DNA of 64,000 bases from Streptomyces sp. NRRL S-244 (GTDB taxonomy: Bacteria; Actinomycetota; Actinomycetes; Streptomycetales; Streptomycetaceae), in contig NZ_JOCX01000027.1 of NCBI RefSeq assembly GCF_000717915.1, positions 1 to 64,000 of the forward strand. The letters are read 5' to 3'. A program made the translations under genes and the position numbers. Under the pieces are notes generated by a model that was given only the letters and a program-made list of their open reading frames with translations, did no database searches and had not been told where the DNA came from. Of this stretch, positions 35,010-43,680 are shown piece after piece (the first letter of the stretch is position 1; each line of letters begins with the position of its first letter).

Positions 35010-37370
35010 TCAGCGGGCGGCCCCCTCCGAGGACTTCAGGGCCGCCGCGATGTCCGCCGCCAGGGCGTAAGGATCCCCGCTCGGGCCGTTCGCCCCGCTC
35101 GGGTGCCGCGTGGTGCGCCGGGCCCACTCCTCCTCGAAGTCGTGCCAGTCGATCTCCCGGGGCGCCGCCCGCCGGACCAGGGACTCCTCCAGCGACTCGA
35201 AGTAGGCCGCCCAGCGGGGCGCGTACAACTCCCGGATCAGGCCGCTCCATTCGCGGTTGGCGTAGTCGTGCAGGAAACCGCCCTCGCTGGTGCTGCGTCG
35301 GCCCCACACGCTCAGGATCGAGCGGGCGTCGTACTCGTACCGGTCCTGCTCGGCCTCGTCCGCACCCCAGGAGCGGGCCGCCGACAGCCAGTTGCCGAGC
35401 AGGAAGTTCGGATCGGAGCCCGTGACGGCGTCCAACCGGCGTTCCCCGTCCGCCCATTCGGCGGTCAGTGCGCGCAGCCGGGTCAGGTCCTTGGCCTCGT
35501 ACGCCGCCTTGATCTTCGGCAGCAGCACCCGCGAGTGGTTGGCCAGGGCCTGCCGGGCGGTGTCCACCAGGTCGAAGCGGTAGGCGCTGGAGCCGCGGAG
35601 CTTCGGATCCACCTTGAGCAGGTGGTCCAGGGCCCGGCGCACCCCGTCGGCCGGGTAGCGCATCGACTTGGGGCTCCAGTACGCCGCCCCCACCGCGGCC
35701 AGGCTCGGCCGGGCGGTGAACAGGCTGTCCTGGGACTCCGACCACAGGCCCGAGGAGGTGCTGTACGGACCCGTGCGCAGCTCCTCCCAGGCGGCCGCCG
35801 CCTCCTTGTCGGGCCGGCCGTAGCGGCGGCCCGCGAAATCGGCGAACCACTTGCGCTGGTCGATCGGGGAGGGCTCCCAGGCGAGATCGGTGAACAGGTC
35901 GAAGGCGGCCGGGTTGGTCCCGGTGGCCTCCGGCAGGTAGGCGATGCCCTTCAACGCGCTGTTGGCCTTGGCCCGCCAGGGGCCGAACCGCTCGATCCAC
36001 ACCGAGGTGTTCGCGCCGATCGTGGTGTGCCCGCCGAAGTTGTAGATCGTGCCCATCGCGTACGGGACCCCGCCCCAGCGGGCCTCGCGGTCCAGCCGGT
36101 TGTAGCGGTCGGACAGCCCGTCCAGGATCAGCAGCTTCGAGGTGTCCACCCCGGCGAGCAGCTCCGCCTTCGGGCTGTCCTGCCACCCCAGCACCGCCCA
36201 CATCGCCCCCGGGTGCGCGGCGTGCAGCGCCGACTGGACCGCCCGGGCGGCCGCCTTCACGTCGACGGTGCCCACCGTCCCGCCCTCGTGCAGCGGGCTC
36301 ATCCGGTACATCGTGCTGTCCCCGAACACGGCGCGCTGCTCCGCGTAGTACGCGGCGGCCAGCTTTCCGAACACCGGCGAGGACGGGTCCAGCCAGTCGG
36401 GCCGGTCGAAGCCCGCCCAGTCGCCCTGCGCCACCGTCTTCGCGCCCGCGTTGCGGGCGGCGAAACCCGGCGGGACCGTCCCGAAGTAGCCGGGCAGCAC
36501 CGGGGTCATGCCGAGCCCGCGCAACTGCTCGGCGATCCGCCCGCCGAGCTCGGCGCGCTCCTGCATCAGCCGCTCGGAGACCGGGCCGCCGAAGCCGCTC
36601 AGGTTCTGCAGCAGCCACCAGCTCTGGTGTCCGGGGCCGGGGATCCACTCGCGCAGTTCGGCGGCGGAGTAGCCGAAGCCCTGGAGCGCCCGGTAGTACG
36701 GGTACTCGGCGCCGGCCTGGACGAACACCTCGTTGATGCCGTGCAGGGCGAGCAGGTCGATCTGCCGCTGGTGCTGCTCGAAGGTGCGGTACGCGCCCGA
36801 GTAGCCGTCGTCGGTGTCGTTGAGGGCGTACCGGTGCGGGACGAGCGCGCTGCGGGTGACCGGCGCGGGGACGGCGGGCAGTCGCGCGGGCAGCATCCCG
36901 ATGCTCTCGCCGGGCCAGCCGATGTCGGCCCCGGCGACGTGCTGGAGGTACCAGCCGACCCCGGTGAGCAGGGTGGCCCCCGTGGATCCGCGCACGGTGA
37001 TCGCGCCGGCCGACCCGGACACGGTGAACCGGTCGGCCCCGGCGGCCGGGTCGGGCACGAGGGTGAACTGGTCGGCGTGGCGCGGCAGCAGCCGCTCCAG
37101 CGCCTCCCGCGCCGGCCCGGCGTCGAAGGCCCGTGGCCCGGGCGCGCCGGGGGAGCCGGAGGAAGCGGGGGAGTGGAGGGTGCCGGGGGAGCCGGGGGAG
37201 CCGGGAGGGCCTTCCGGTACCGGCGCGGGCGCACGGCCCCGTACGTGGCCCCCGTCGACCGGGCCGGCCAGTGCGGGGGAGCCGGCGCCGAGCAGGGCCA
37301 CCAGGGTGGCGAGGGCGAGCCGGCGGCGCAGCTGCGCGCGCCGCGGGCGCCGGGGAGTGGGGTTCGTCAT
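35010..37370 (-). CDS. Secreted alpha-N-acetylglucosaminidase, GH89
   Basis: 786 aa. Basic N-terminus and signal peptide (LALATLVALLGAGSPALA), a Pro/Gly/Ser-rich linker, then the GH89 (NAGLU) fold: an N-terminal mixed domain (GATLLTGVGWYLQHVAGADIGW), the TIM-barrel catalytic region (QRQIDLLALHGINEVFVQAG and YRMSPLHEGGTVGTVDV) and an all-helical C-terminal domain. The enzyme removes terminal alpha-GlcNAc, as in heparan sulfate or mucin glycans. ATG 37370 is preferred; GTG 37382 is in frame. It follows the GH27 gene by 34 bp and is probably co-transcribed with it. Confidence 0.88.
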   Translation of the reverse strand: MTNPTPRRPRRAQLRRRLALATLVALLGAGSPALAGPVDGGHVRGRAPAPVPEGPPGSPGSPGTLHSPASSGSPGAPGPRAFDAGPAREALERLLPRHADQFTLVPDPAAGADRFTVSGSAGAITVRGSTGATLLTGVGWYLQHVAGADIGWPGESIGMLPARLPAVPAPVTRSALVPHRYALNDTDDGYSGAYRTFEQHQRQIDLLALHGINEVFVQAGAEYPYYRALQGFGYSAAELREWIPGPGHQSWWLLQNLSGFGGPVSERLMQERAELGGRIAEQLRGLGMTPVLPGYFGTVPPGFAARNAGAKTVAQGDWAGFDRPDWLDPSSPVFGKLAAAYYAEQRAVFGDSTMYRMSPLHEGGTVGTVDVKAAARAVQSALHAAHPGAMWAVLGWQDSPKAELLAGVDTSKLLILDGLSDRYNRLDREARWGGVPYAMGTIYNFGGHTTIGANTSVWIERFGPWRAKANSALKGIAYLPEATGTNPAAFDLFTDLAWEPSPIDQRKWFADFAGRRYGRPDKEAAAAWEELRTGPYSTSSGLWSESQDSLFTARPSLAAVGAAYWSPKSMRYPADGVRRALDHLLKVDPKLRGSSAYRFDLVDTARQALANHSRVLLPKIKAAYEAKDLTRLRALTAEWADGERRLDAVTGSDPNFLLGNWLSAARSWGADEAEQDRYEYDARSILSVWGRRSTSEGGFLHDYANREWSGLIRELYAPRWAAYFESLEESLVRRAAPREIDWHDFEEEWARRTTRHPSGANGPSGDPYALAADIAAALKSSEGAAR

Positions 37371-37404
37371 CCGATGAGTCACCGATCCGTCGTGTGGTCC
37401 GGGG

Positions 37405-39087
37405 TCAGACGGGCAGGGACCAGGCCTGGTCGACGCGGTTCTCGCCGCAGTCGGTCAGGCGCAGCCGCTCCGCCGGGGCGTCGGGGGTCGCGGCCGCGGC
37501 GGGGGCCGTCAGGCACAGTCCGCTCACGTCCTCGACCAGCGCCCCGTCCCGCCGGTGCGTCCAGCGCTGGCCCGGCTCACCGGGCGCGCAGCCGGCCAGT
37601 TCGACGGCGCCGTTCTCGCCCGCCGACAGGCACTTGCCGGTCAGGCGTACGCTCGCCTCCGCCCCGAGCACCCAGCGCTGGTCGGCGGCCGCGGTGCACG
37701 GCGCCAGGACCACCGCGCCCACCCCGCTGGTGTTGACCCCGTCCGCGCACTGGGCGCCGTTCCCGGTGATCTGCCCGGTCGGCACGGCGGCGCCGCACCC
37801 CTCGTGCGGGGTGAGCCGGAAGACCGCCGTGTCGTGCGCGGCCACCTTCCCGGTCAGGGAGGTCGAGACCTCGGTGCTCTTGCCGCTCCACAGGTCCTTG
37901 GCGTCGACCGTGCAGGAGTACAGCCCGATGTCGGTGAGCGGTACGGAGACGTCCCGCGCGCTGCCGGACCGGTTGAGCACGGCGACGGCGCGGTCGCCGC
38001 CCGCCAGCGGCCGGGCCAGCACCTCGAACGTGGCGTTGGCGGAGAGCACCGCGCCCTGGCGGCCCATCGGGTCCTGGTCCAGCGCGATCAGATCGGTGTT
38101 GCCCAGGGCGGCCAGCCCGGCCGGGGTGAGCTTGGAGACGTCGGAGGACAGGATGAACGGGGCCGCCATCATCGCCCACAGCCCCACCTGGCTGCGGCTC
38201 TCGGCCTCGGTGAGCCCGGGGGCGCCCGCGATCAGGAAGTCGGGGTCGTTCCAGTTGCCGGGGCCCGCGTACCGGCCGAGCCAGCGGTTGTAGCCGTAGT
38301 TGCCGAGCACCGAGCTCCACCGGGAGGTCGCGGGCGCGGTGGGGTTGTAGACCTTGATGTCCTTGCCCTCGCGCCACAGCTGCCCGGTCTCCCCGACCCA
38401 GCCGAGGACCTTGTGCCAGTCGGAGCCGCCCCACTCGCCCTGCTGGAAGTAGGCGGGGGCCGAGGCGGAGAGCACCATGGCGCGGCCGCTCGTACGCAGG
38501 GCCTCGGCGACGGCGTTGTACGCGTCGCGGTACGCCTGCTCCTTCGTCCGCCCGGGCGGCACCCACAGGTTGCAGCCGTCCATCTTGACGTAGTCGACCT
38601 TCCACGACGCGAACTGCCGGGCGTCCTGGGCGTAGTGGTCGGGGCCGCCGCCGTCGGGCGAGCCGCTGCCGGGGTAGCGCTCGCAGGTGAGGGAGCCGGC
38701 GTCCTCGTAGATGCCGAACTTCAGGCCCTTGGCGTGCAGATGCTCGCCGAGCCAGGCCATGCCGTGCGGGAACTTCTGCGTGTCGACGACCAGGTTGCCG
38801 TCCGCGTCCCGGCTCTTGGTCATCCAGCAGTCGTCGACCGTCACCGTGTCGTAGCCCTTGGCCGCGAGGCCGCTGGAGACGAGTGCGTCGGCGTTCGCGA
38901 CCACCTTGGCCTCGTCGATGTCGCACATGTAGTGCGCCCAGTTGTTCCAGCCCATGGGCGGGGTGAGCGCGAGCGGGGCGTCCGAGGTCGCGTAGGGCTC
39001 GGCCGCCGCGGGGGCGGGGGCGAGGCAGAGGGCGAGCAGGGCGGCCGCGGTCAGGCAGGGGAGCGACGCACGCAGGCGAGGCGGCAC
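37405..39087 (-). CDS. Secreted alpha-galactosidase, GH27, with C-terminal ricin-type CBM13
   Basis: 560 aa. Signal peptide (LTAAALLALCLAPAPAAA) followed by a GH27 barrel that begins LALTPPMGWNNWAHYMCDID. YVKMDGCN contains the catalytic nucleophile aspartate, and DDCWMTKSRDADGNLV is a typical substrate-site loop. After an antiparallel beta domain (about residues 320-415), a ricin B-type carbohydrate-binding domain shows three QxW-like repeats: DQRWVLG, GQRWTHR and DQAWSLP. GTG 39087 has AAGGAG 5 nt upstream. It hydrolyses alpha-galactosides; alpha-N-acetylgalactosaminidase is the related alternative. It forms an operon with the GH89 gene. Confidence 0.9.
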   Translation of the reverse strand: MPPRLRASLPCLTAAALLALCLAPAPAAAEPYATSDAPLALTPPMGWNNWAHYMCDIDEAKVVANADALVSSGLAAKGYDTVTVDDCWMTKSRDADGNLVVDTQKFPHGMAWLGEHLHAKGLKFGIYEDAGSLTCERYPGSGSPDGGGPDHYAQDARQFASWKVDYVKMDGCNLWVPPGRTKEQAYRDAYNAVAEALRTSGRAMVLSASAPAYFQQGEWGGSDWHKVLGWVGETGQLWREGKDIKVYNPTAPATSRWSSVLGNYGYNRWLGRYAGPGNWNDPDFLIAGAPGLTEAESRSQVGLWAMMAAPFILSSDVSKLTPAGLAALGNTDLIALDQDPMGRQGAVLSANATFEVLARPLAGGDRAVAVLNRSGSARDVSVPLTDIGLYSCTVDAKDLWSGKSTEVSTSLTGKVAAHDTAVFRLTPHEGCGAAVPTGQITGNGAQCADGVNTSGVGAVVLAPCTAAADQRWVLGAEASVRLTGKCLSAGENGAVELAGCAPGEPGQRWTHRRDGALVEDVSGLCLTAPAAAATPDAPAERLRLTDCGENRVDQAWSLPV

Positions 39088-39238
39088 GGAGACTCCTTGA
39101 GGTGGGGCTGCAAGTGCGCTCAGTGCAGCGGTGCGACTACCCACTGTCAACATAAGTCGATGGTTATGGCTCAATGACCAGCAATATGGCCGTAGTCGGC
39201 GTCACACGATCGGGGAGGGGGTGCATCGGTACGCAGTC

Positions 39239-39276
39239 TGTTACGGCGTATGTTACGACGTCTGATACGGTGTATC
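39239..39276. promoter_or_regulatory. Operator-like repeats and -10 of the TetR gene
   Basis: Three head-to-tail 12-bp elements, TGTTACGGCGTA (39239-39250), TGTTACGACGTC (39251-39262) and TGATACGGTGTA (39263-39274), precede the TetR start. The first contains the palindrome TACG-G-CGTA, and 39264-39276 is the perfect palindrome GATAC-GGT-GTATC. TACGGT at 39266-39271 is a -10 seven nt before ATG 39279, so a repressor bound here would cover it; autorepression is likely. Confidence 0.6.
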
Positions 39277-39278
39277 TC

Positions 39279-39923
39279 ATGCCGAGGAGATCAGCAGCCC
39301 TGGACCGTGCGACGCCCGAGGTGATCGCCGTCGCCGCCCTGCGCCTCATCGACGAGGAGGGGCCGGGCGCGCTGAGCTTCCGGGCCCTCGCCGACCGGCT
39401 GGAGGTCTCCCACGCCACCGTGCAGCGCCGCTGCACCGACCTCGCCGGGCTCCTCGACCTCTGCACCGAGCACCTCGCCGGCCGGCTCCCCGAGATCCCG
39501 GCCGGGACCGGCTGGGCGCAGGCCACCGAGCTGCGCTTCACCGCGCTGTACCGGCTGCTCGTCGCGCACCCCGGGCTGCTGATGCTCCGCGGTGGCCGCC
39601 CGTGGCTCGGCCGCCAGCTGCTGGCCCGGCTGGTCGAGCCCGCGCTCGCGGACAGCGTGGCCGCCGGGATGAGCGCCGCCGAGGCGATGACCGCGTACCG
39701 CCGCATGTACCTGCTCACCCTCGGCAGCGCCGCCTTCGTGGACCACCGGGATCCGGCCGGAGCCACCGCCGCCTCGCGGGCGGCCCTGGCCGCCCTGGAT
39801 CCGCAGGGGTTCCCCGTGCTCGCGGGAGGGCTGGCCGACGTACTGCCCGCCCTGACCGACCACGAGGTGTACTACGGCGCCCTGCGCCAGCTGATCGAGG
39901 CCAACCGGCCCGCCGCCGCCTGA
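39279..39923 (+). CDS. TetR/AcrR-family regulator
   Basis: 214 aa. The N-terminal helix-turn-helix is GALSFRALADRLEVSHATVQRRCTDLAGLL, where a tyrosine/phenylalanine-type recognition position is replaced by QRRC. The C-terminal ligand domain is of the TetR_C type (ATELRFTALYRLLVAHPGLLML). ATG 39279 is chosen over upstream in-frame codons because a -10 hexamer lies 7 nt before it and the family homology starts there; it is probably leaderless. It is divergent from the GH27 alpha-galactosidase gene (191 bp apart) and upstream of a PLP lyase; either or both could be its targets. Confidence 0.85.
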   Translation: MPRRSAALDRATPEVIAVAALRLIDEEGPGALSFRALADRLEVSHATVQRRCTDLAGLLDLCTEHLAGRLPEIPAGTGWAQATELRFTALYRLLVAHPGLLMLRGGRPWLGRQLLARLVEPALADSVAAGMSAAEAMTAYRRMYLLTLGSAAFVDHRDPAGATAASRAALAALDPQGFPVLAGGLADVLPALTDHEVYYGALRQLIEANRPAAA

Positions 39924-39940
39924 GGCCGCTCGCAGTTGCC

Positions 39941-39998
39941 GGAAGCCGCCCGAAGGCGTCCGAAGCCGTCCGAAGCCGTCCGAAGCCGTACGAAGGGA
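39941..39998. repeat. 10-bp tandem repeat, about five to six copies
   Basis: Units of CGAAGCCGTC (with variants GGAAGCCGCC, CGAAGGCGTC, CGAAGCCGTA and CGAAGGGACC) run from 39941 up to just before the PLP lyase start. The last degenerate unit contains GAAGGGA, which may serve as the ribosome binding site of the gene. Confidence 0.8.
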
Positions 39999-40005
39999 CC
40001 CCGTC

Positions 40006-40947
40006 ATGGAACAGCAGCTCGACTACGCCGCCGTACGCGCCGCCGCCGACCGGATAGCCGGATCGGTCCGCCCCGTCGCCGTCGTACCCGCCGCCGAGGG
40101 GCTCTGGTACGCGCTGGAGTACCTCCAGCACACCGGGTCCTTCAAGGCCCGCGGCGCCCGCAACTTCCTGGCCGCCCACCGGGACGCCGGCACCCTCCCG
40201 GACGCGGGCGTCACCATCGCCTCCGGCGGGAACGCGGGCCTCGCCTGCGCCTGGGCGGCCCGTGCGCAGTCCGTCCGCGCCACCGTGTTCCTGCCCGCCA
40301 ACGCGCCGCGCGTGAAGGTGGAGCGGCTGCGCGGGTACGGGGCCGAGGTGCGGCTCGTCGGCGACCGGTACGCCGAAGCGCTGGCCGCGTGCGAGGAGTT
40401 CGCGGCGCAGAGCGGCGCGCTGAGCAGCCATGCGTACGACCACCCGCTGATCGCGGCGGGCGCGGGTACGTTGCTGGACGAGATCCGGGCCGGGCTGCCG
40501 GGGCTGGACACCGTGGTCGTCGCGGTGGGCGGCGGCGGGCTGTTCGCGGGGGTCGCGGCCGCGGCGCGCGAGCACGGCGTGCAGGTGATCGCGGCCGAGC
40601 CGGAGAACTGCCGGGCCCTGAACGCGGCCCTGGAGTCCGGCCGGATCGTCGACGTGGCCGTGGACTCGGTCGCCGCCGACTCACTGGGCGCCACCCGGGT
40701 GTCGGCGGCCGCGCTGGCCGCCGCGCAGGAGAAGAACGCACGCTCCGTCCTGGTCCCGGACCAGGCGATCACGGCGGCCCGGCGCGCGCTGTGGGAGGAG
40801 CACCGGATCGTGGTCGAGACGGGCGCGGCCACCGCCCTGGCGGCCGTACGGACCGCTCCGCAGCCGCTGGGCGAGCGCGTGGCCGTCATCCTGTGCGGCG
40901 CGAACACCGACCCCGGTGACCTGACGGCCCCCGGGTCATCGTCCTAG
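40006..40947 (+). CDS. PLP-dependent serine/threonine dehydratase-like protein
   Basis: 313 aa, fold-type II PLP enzyme. The Schiff-base lysine is in HTGSFKARGARNF (about residue 48), the cofactor-contacting loop is SGGNAGLACAWAA, and the phosphate cup is VAVGGGGLFAGV. There is no C-terminal ACT regulatory domain, so it corresponds to catabolic or single-domain dehydratases and not to biosynthetic IlvA. Threonine to 2-oxobutyrate or serine to pyruvate are likely, and racemase-type activity is also known in this group. It ends 2 bp from the convergent stress-protein gene. Confidence 0.85.
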   Translation: MEQQLDYAAVRAAADRIAGSVRPVAVVPAAEGLWYALEYLQHTGSFKARGARNFLAAHRDAGTLPDAGVTIASGGNAGLACAWAARAQSVRATVFLPANAPRVKVERLRGYGAEVRLVGDRYAEALAACEEFAAQSGALSSHAYDHPLIAAGAGTLLDEIRAGLPGLDTVVVAVGGGGLFAGVAAAAREHGVQVIAAEPENCRALNAALESGRIVDVAVDSVAADSLGATRVSAAALAAAQEKNARSVLVPDQAITAARRALWEEHRIVVETGAATALAAVRTAPQPLGERVAVILCGANTDPGDLTAPGSSS

Positions 40948-40949
40948 CC

Positions 40950-41420
40950 TTAATCCCAGTCCTCGTCCTGGTCGTCGTCCTCGCCCTCGCGGACCACGAC
41001 CACCGTGCTCGCCGCGTACTGCACCACCTGCTGGCTCACCGAGCCGAGCAGGGCGCCCTTGAAGCCGCCGTAGCCCCGGGTGCCGACGACCGTCAGGTCC
41101 GCCTCCTTGGAGGCGTCCACCAGCACCTGGGCCGGCGAGCCCTGTTCGACCCGGCGGAAGACGGGGACGCCGGGCGAGGTGCCGACGGCCGAGGCCACGG
41201 TGTCCGCGAGGCGCCGGCGGGCCGTCTCCTCGGCGCCTACCAGCTCGTCCGGTGTGCCGGTGCCCACGGCGAACGGGTTGGTGTTCCACTGCCAGCTCAT
41301 GACGGCGTGCACCCGGCCGCCGATGGCCTTGGCCTGGGCGACGGCCCAGCGCAGGGCTTCCTTGGAGTGGTTCGAACCGTCCACGCCGACGACGATCAGA
41401 GGCTCGATGGTCTCACTCAC
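40950..41420 (-). CDS. Universal stress protein (UspA family, ATP-binding type)
   Basis: 156 aa. It opens with IVVGVDGSNHSKEALRWAV and carries the nucleotide-binding signature GTRGYGGFKGALLGSVSQQV, the G-2X-G-9X-G-S/T motif of ATP-binding members, near residue 125. A poly-acidic tail (EGEDDDQDEDWD) closes the protein. GTG 41420 has AGAGGAA upstream. Such proteins respond to stress or dormancy; no partner is evident. Confidence 0.9.
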   Translation of the reverse strand: MSETIEPLIVVGVDGSNHSKEALRWAVAQAKAIGGRVHAVMSWQWNTNPFAVGTGTPDELVGAEETARRRLADTVASAVGTSPGVPVFRRVEQGSPAQVLVDASKEADLTVVGTRGYGGFKGALLGSVSQQVVQYAASTVVVVREGEDDDQDEDWD

Positions 41421-41624
41421 AGTGGGTTCCTCTCGTTTCGTCCGGATCGTACGCATCGTTCTCGCTTTTGCCTCTTGTATACACGGATGAGGGGGTCCGA
41501 CCTCGAACGGCGACGATCGTTGCGGGAGCCGAAGACTTTGGAGGACAGCGCGCGGTGCCGGTGGCTTGCGAAGGTCTGGTTGTCAGGAGATCGGCAAGGT
41601 TCGGCAAGGTACGGAGGAACGGAC

Positions 41625-41984
41625 GTGGCGCAGCGCAAGGGCTGTCTGATCGGCTGCGGGGTGGCGTTGGTGCTCGGCATCGCGGCCGTCGTGGCCCTCC
41701 TCTTCGGCGTCGGGAAGGTAGTGGACGCCGCGGGCAAGACGCTGCTCGAACCCGGCGTCTACCAGTCCGTGAACGTCGGAGACCCGGAGGACGCGGTCCG
41801 CGCCAAGATGCCGTCCGGGGAGAGCTTCATCAAGGGCGCCCTGAAGTCGGGCGGCCCGGCCGAACCCGAGGGCAGCGCCTGCTCCTGGTACGTGTCCGCC
41901 GCGGACACCGAGGGGGAGACGGTGTACCGCTTCTGCTTCAAGGACGGAAAACTCGCCGAAAAAGTCGAGTACCGGATGAAGTAG
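41625..41984 (+). CDS. Small membrane-anchored protein of unknown function
   Basis: 119 aa. A basic start (VAQRKGCLIGCG) leads into one hydrophobic helix (ALVLGIAAVVALLFGVGKVVD), followed by an outer domain with two cysteines (SACSWYVSAAD and YRFCFKDG) that could form a disulfide. The fold suggests a small secreted beta domain. GTG 41625 follows GGAGG with 7 nt spacing. Its last 47 bp overlap the 3' end of the convergent gene on the other strand. I do not recognise a family. Confidence 0.7.
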   Translation: MAQRKGCLIGCGVALVLGIAAVVALLFGVGKVVDAAGKTLLEPGVYQSVNVGDPEDAVRAKMPSGESFIKGALKSGGPAEPEGSACSWYVSAADTEGETVYRFCFKDGKLAEKVEYRMK

Positions 41985-43233
41985 GGGGAGCGACGGCCGC
42001 CCGGAGCCGCGCGAGGGCGGGTGAGAGGCGGGCCGCCACGGGCCGGGGGAGGCGGGCACATTCCGCGTCGGTCCAGGCGAGTACGGCCGCCTGCCGGCCC
42101 GCGTCGCACAGCGAGAGGTGGAACACCAGCTGCCGCCACGCGCAGGCTGCCCTCTTGGGCGTCGCCGACCGGCGCCGGGCGGCGGTGAACGCCCCACGCG
42201 CCAGCCCGTCCCACCCGGACGGCGGGTCGATGCCGACCACGCGGACCAGGGTGGCCATGTTGAACGTGGTGAGGATGCGCGCCTGTTCGTCGACGGCCGC
42301 CTCACGGGCGAGAGCGACGACCTGAGGGCCGTCCGGCCCGGTGCACCGGTGCGGGGGCAGCCCGGCCCGCCGGGCGCACAGCTCGGCGAACTCGGCCGGG
42401 TCGCCCCTCTCCGCCAGGTCCCGCAGCGCGGCGAAGTCGATGCCGTAGTAGCGCTCGTACGGTGTGCCCTTGAGGAGGTCGGCGGCCGTCCACGCGGCGG
42501 GGAACAGGTCGGCGTTCACCGCGCACGTCGTGGCGGAGGCGAACGGCTCGGTGAGGATGGGCACCGGCAGCCCGGCCGGTTTCGCGAGCCGGGCCAGCGT
42601 GCCCGCCAGCCGGTTCGGGATCCCCGCGCCGGGGAAGGCCTCCACGGCGAGTTCGCCGATGGCCCGCAGCTCCAACCGGGCCTGCGCCGCGGTGTGGGTG
42701 GTGGCCGGCGGCGGTATCAGCTCGGCCAACACCTCGGCGGAGGGGACCGCCCCGTCCTCCAACAGCTCGGCCACGGATCCGTGGAGCGCGCGGGGGAGCG
42801 GCGCGTGTCGCTCGTGGTGCGGGGGCCGGGCGGCTTCGGCGGCCTGGATCCCGCGCAGTGCCGTGTGCTCGGCGGAACCGGGCATGCCGCGCTTGGCGAC
42901 CATCGACGCGACGGCATGCCCCAGCAGACCGGACAACCGCGGTGACGGGGTCCGGCCCGCGACGGCCTCCTCCAGTGCGCGCCGCAGGACGGCGGCGTTG
43001 GACTTGGGGTCGAGGTGCCGGGTGCACCGGGTGTGCTCGGCGGCCAGGGCCCGGTAGCGCTCCAGGAGGGCGGCTCCCTCGGCATGCCAATGCGCCGTGC
43101 GGGCCTCGGCGTCGGCGCGCAGTCGATGGGCCAGCAGTTCGTCCTCGAACGGCCGCCAGACGGCGAGCGCTTCGCGCTGTGCCTCGATGGCGGGCTTCGG
43201 CTTCCGGGGCTGGTGGTCGGCGTTCTCTTCCAT
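41938..43233 (-). CDS. Hypothetical protein, unknown family
   Basis: 431 aa, no signal peptide or membrane segment. The N-terminal third is helical and charged (EELLAHR-type text: FEDELLAHRLRADAEARTAHW, then ERYRALAAEHTRCTRHLDP). The middle and end are Ala/Leu-rich with a few conserved-looking patches (GTPYERYYGIDFAALRDLAERG, RAACAWRQLVFHLSLCDAG). No catalytic motif is apparent. The start is uncertain: ATG 43233 is used, but ATG 43338 is in frame and neither has a clear ribosome binding site. The 47-bp tail overlap with the convergent gene is unusual. Codon use is normal for the window. Confidence 0.6.
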   Translation of the reverse strand: MEENADHQPRKPKPAIEAQREALAVWRPFEDELLAHRLRADAEARTAHWHAEGAALLERYRALAAEHTRCTRHLDPKSNAAVLRRALEEAVAGRTPSPRLSGLLGHAVASMVAKRGMPGSAEHTALRGIQAAEAARPPHHERHAPLPRALHGSVAELLEDGAVPSAEVLAELIPPPATTHTAAQARLELRAIGELAVEAFPGAGIPNRLAGTLARLAKPAGLPVPILTEPFASATTCAVNADLFPAAWTAADLLKGTPYERYYGIDFAALRDLAERGDPAEFAELCARRAGLPPHRCTGPDGPQVVALAREAAVDEQARILTTFNMATLVRVVGIDPPSGWDGLARGAFTAARRRSATPKRAACAWRQLVFHLSLCDAGRQAAVLAWTDAECARLPRPVAARLSPALARLRAAVAPPTSSGTRLFRRVFRP

Positions 43234-43680
43234 GGCCGGCGTGGCAGGTTCTGCCCCTGCGTCCTCCGACTGTGCAGGTCGGTGCTCTGGCTGCTGAGCT
43301 ACACGCCGTGTGGTCGAACCCAACCATCCGAAGCCCATCTGCGCAACGGGGCTTTGGGCCCGTGCGAGGTAAAGCGCATTAGTGCGCGGCCACTTGCACC
43401 GCCGATAAGAAGTCAACATGCGGGGTCCGGCGGGCGATGTTATGGAATCGATATCACCTTGGGGCGGCCTGGAACTAAAGCGCATTAGTGCTGGTCGTCG
43501 CGGTGTTGACTGTGCCTCTTTCATCTGCCTGTACGTCTGTCGTCGTGATGCGGGACCCATCGGGACCCACCGGTACCCGCCCATCCGGACTTCGGCCGCA
43601 TTGACGCGATCTGGATTTGGGGTCAGCGTGGGCTGCGCGCTCCGGCAGTGAGGCCGGAACTCCCCCCGAAGGTGGCGACG
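43234..43680. promoter_or_regulatory. Regulatory region of the mannoside ABC operon with twin 16-bp repeats
   Basis: About 450 bp without a credible gene and less GC-rich than its surroundings. TAAAGCGCATTAGTGC occurs twice as an exact direct repeat, at 43370-43385 and 43476-43491, 106 bp apart, close to ten helical turns. Its core TAA-A-GCGC-A-TTA is nearly palindromic, like operators of LacI-type sugar repressors, and the spacing would suit looping. TTGACT at 43506-43511 is a possible -35 just after the second copy. No regulator gene lies next to it. Confidence 0.6.

Noticed and set aside
39174..39278. An N-terminal extension of the TetR regulator from ATG 39174
   Set aside because: It would place the -10 and operator-like repeats inside the coding region, and the extra 35 residues do not look like a TetR N-terminus.
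43418..43651. A 77-codon plus-strand frame in the mannoside regulatory region
   Set aside because: It has no ribosome binding site, unusual composition and overlaps the repeat and promoter elements.
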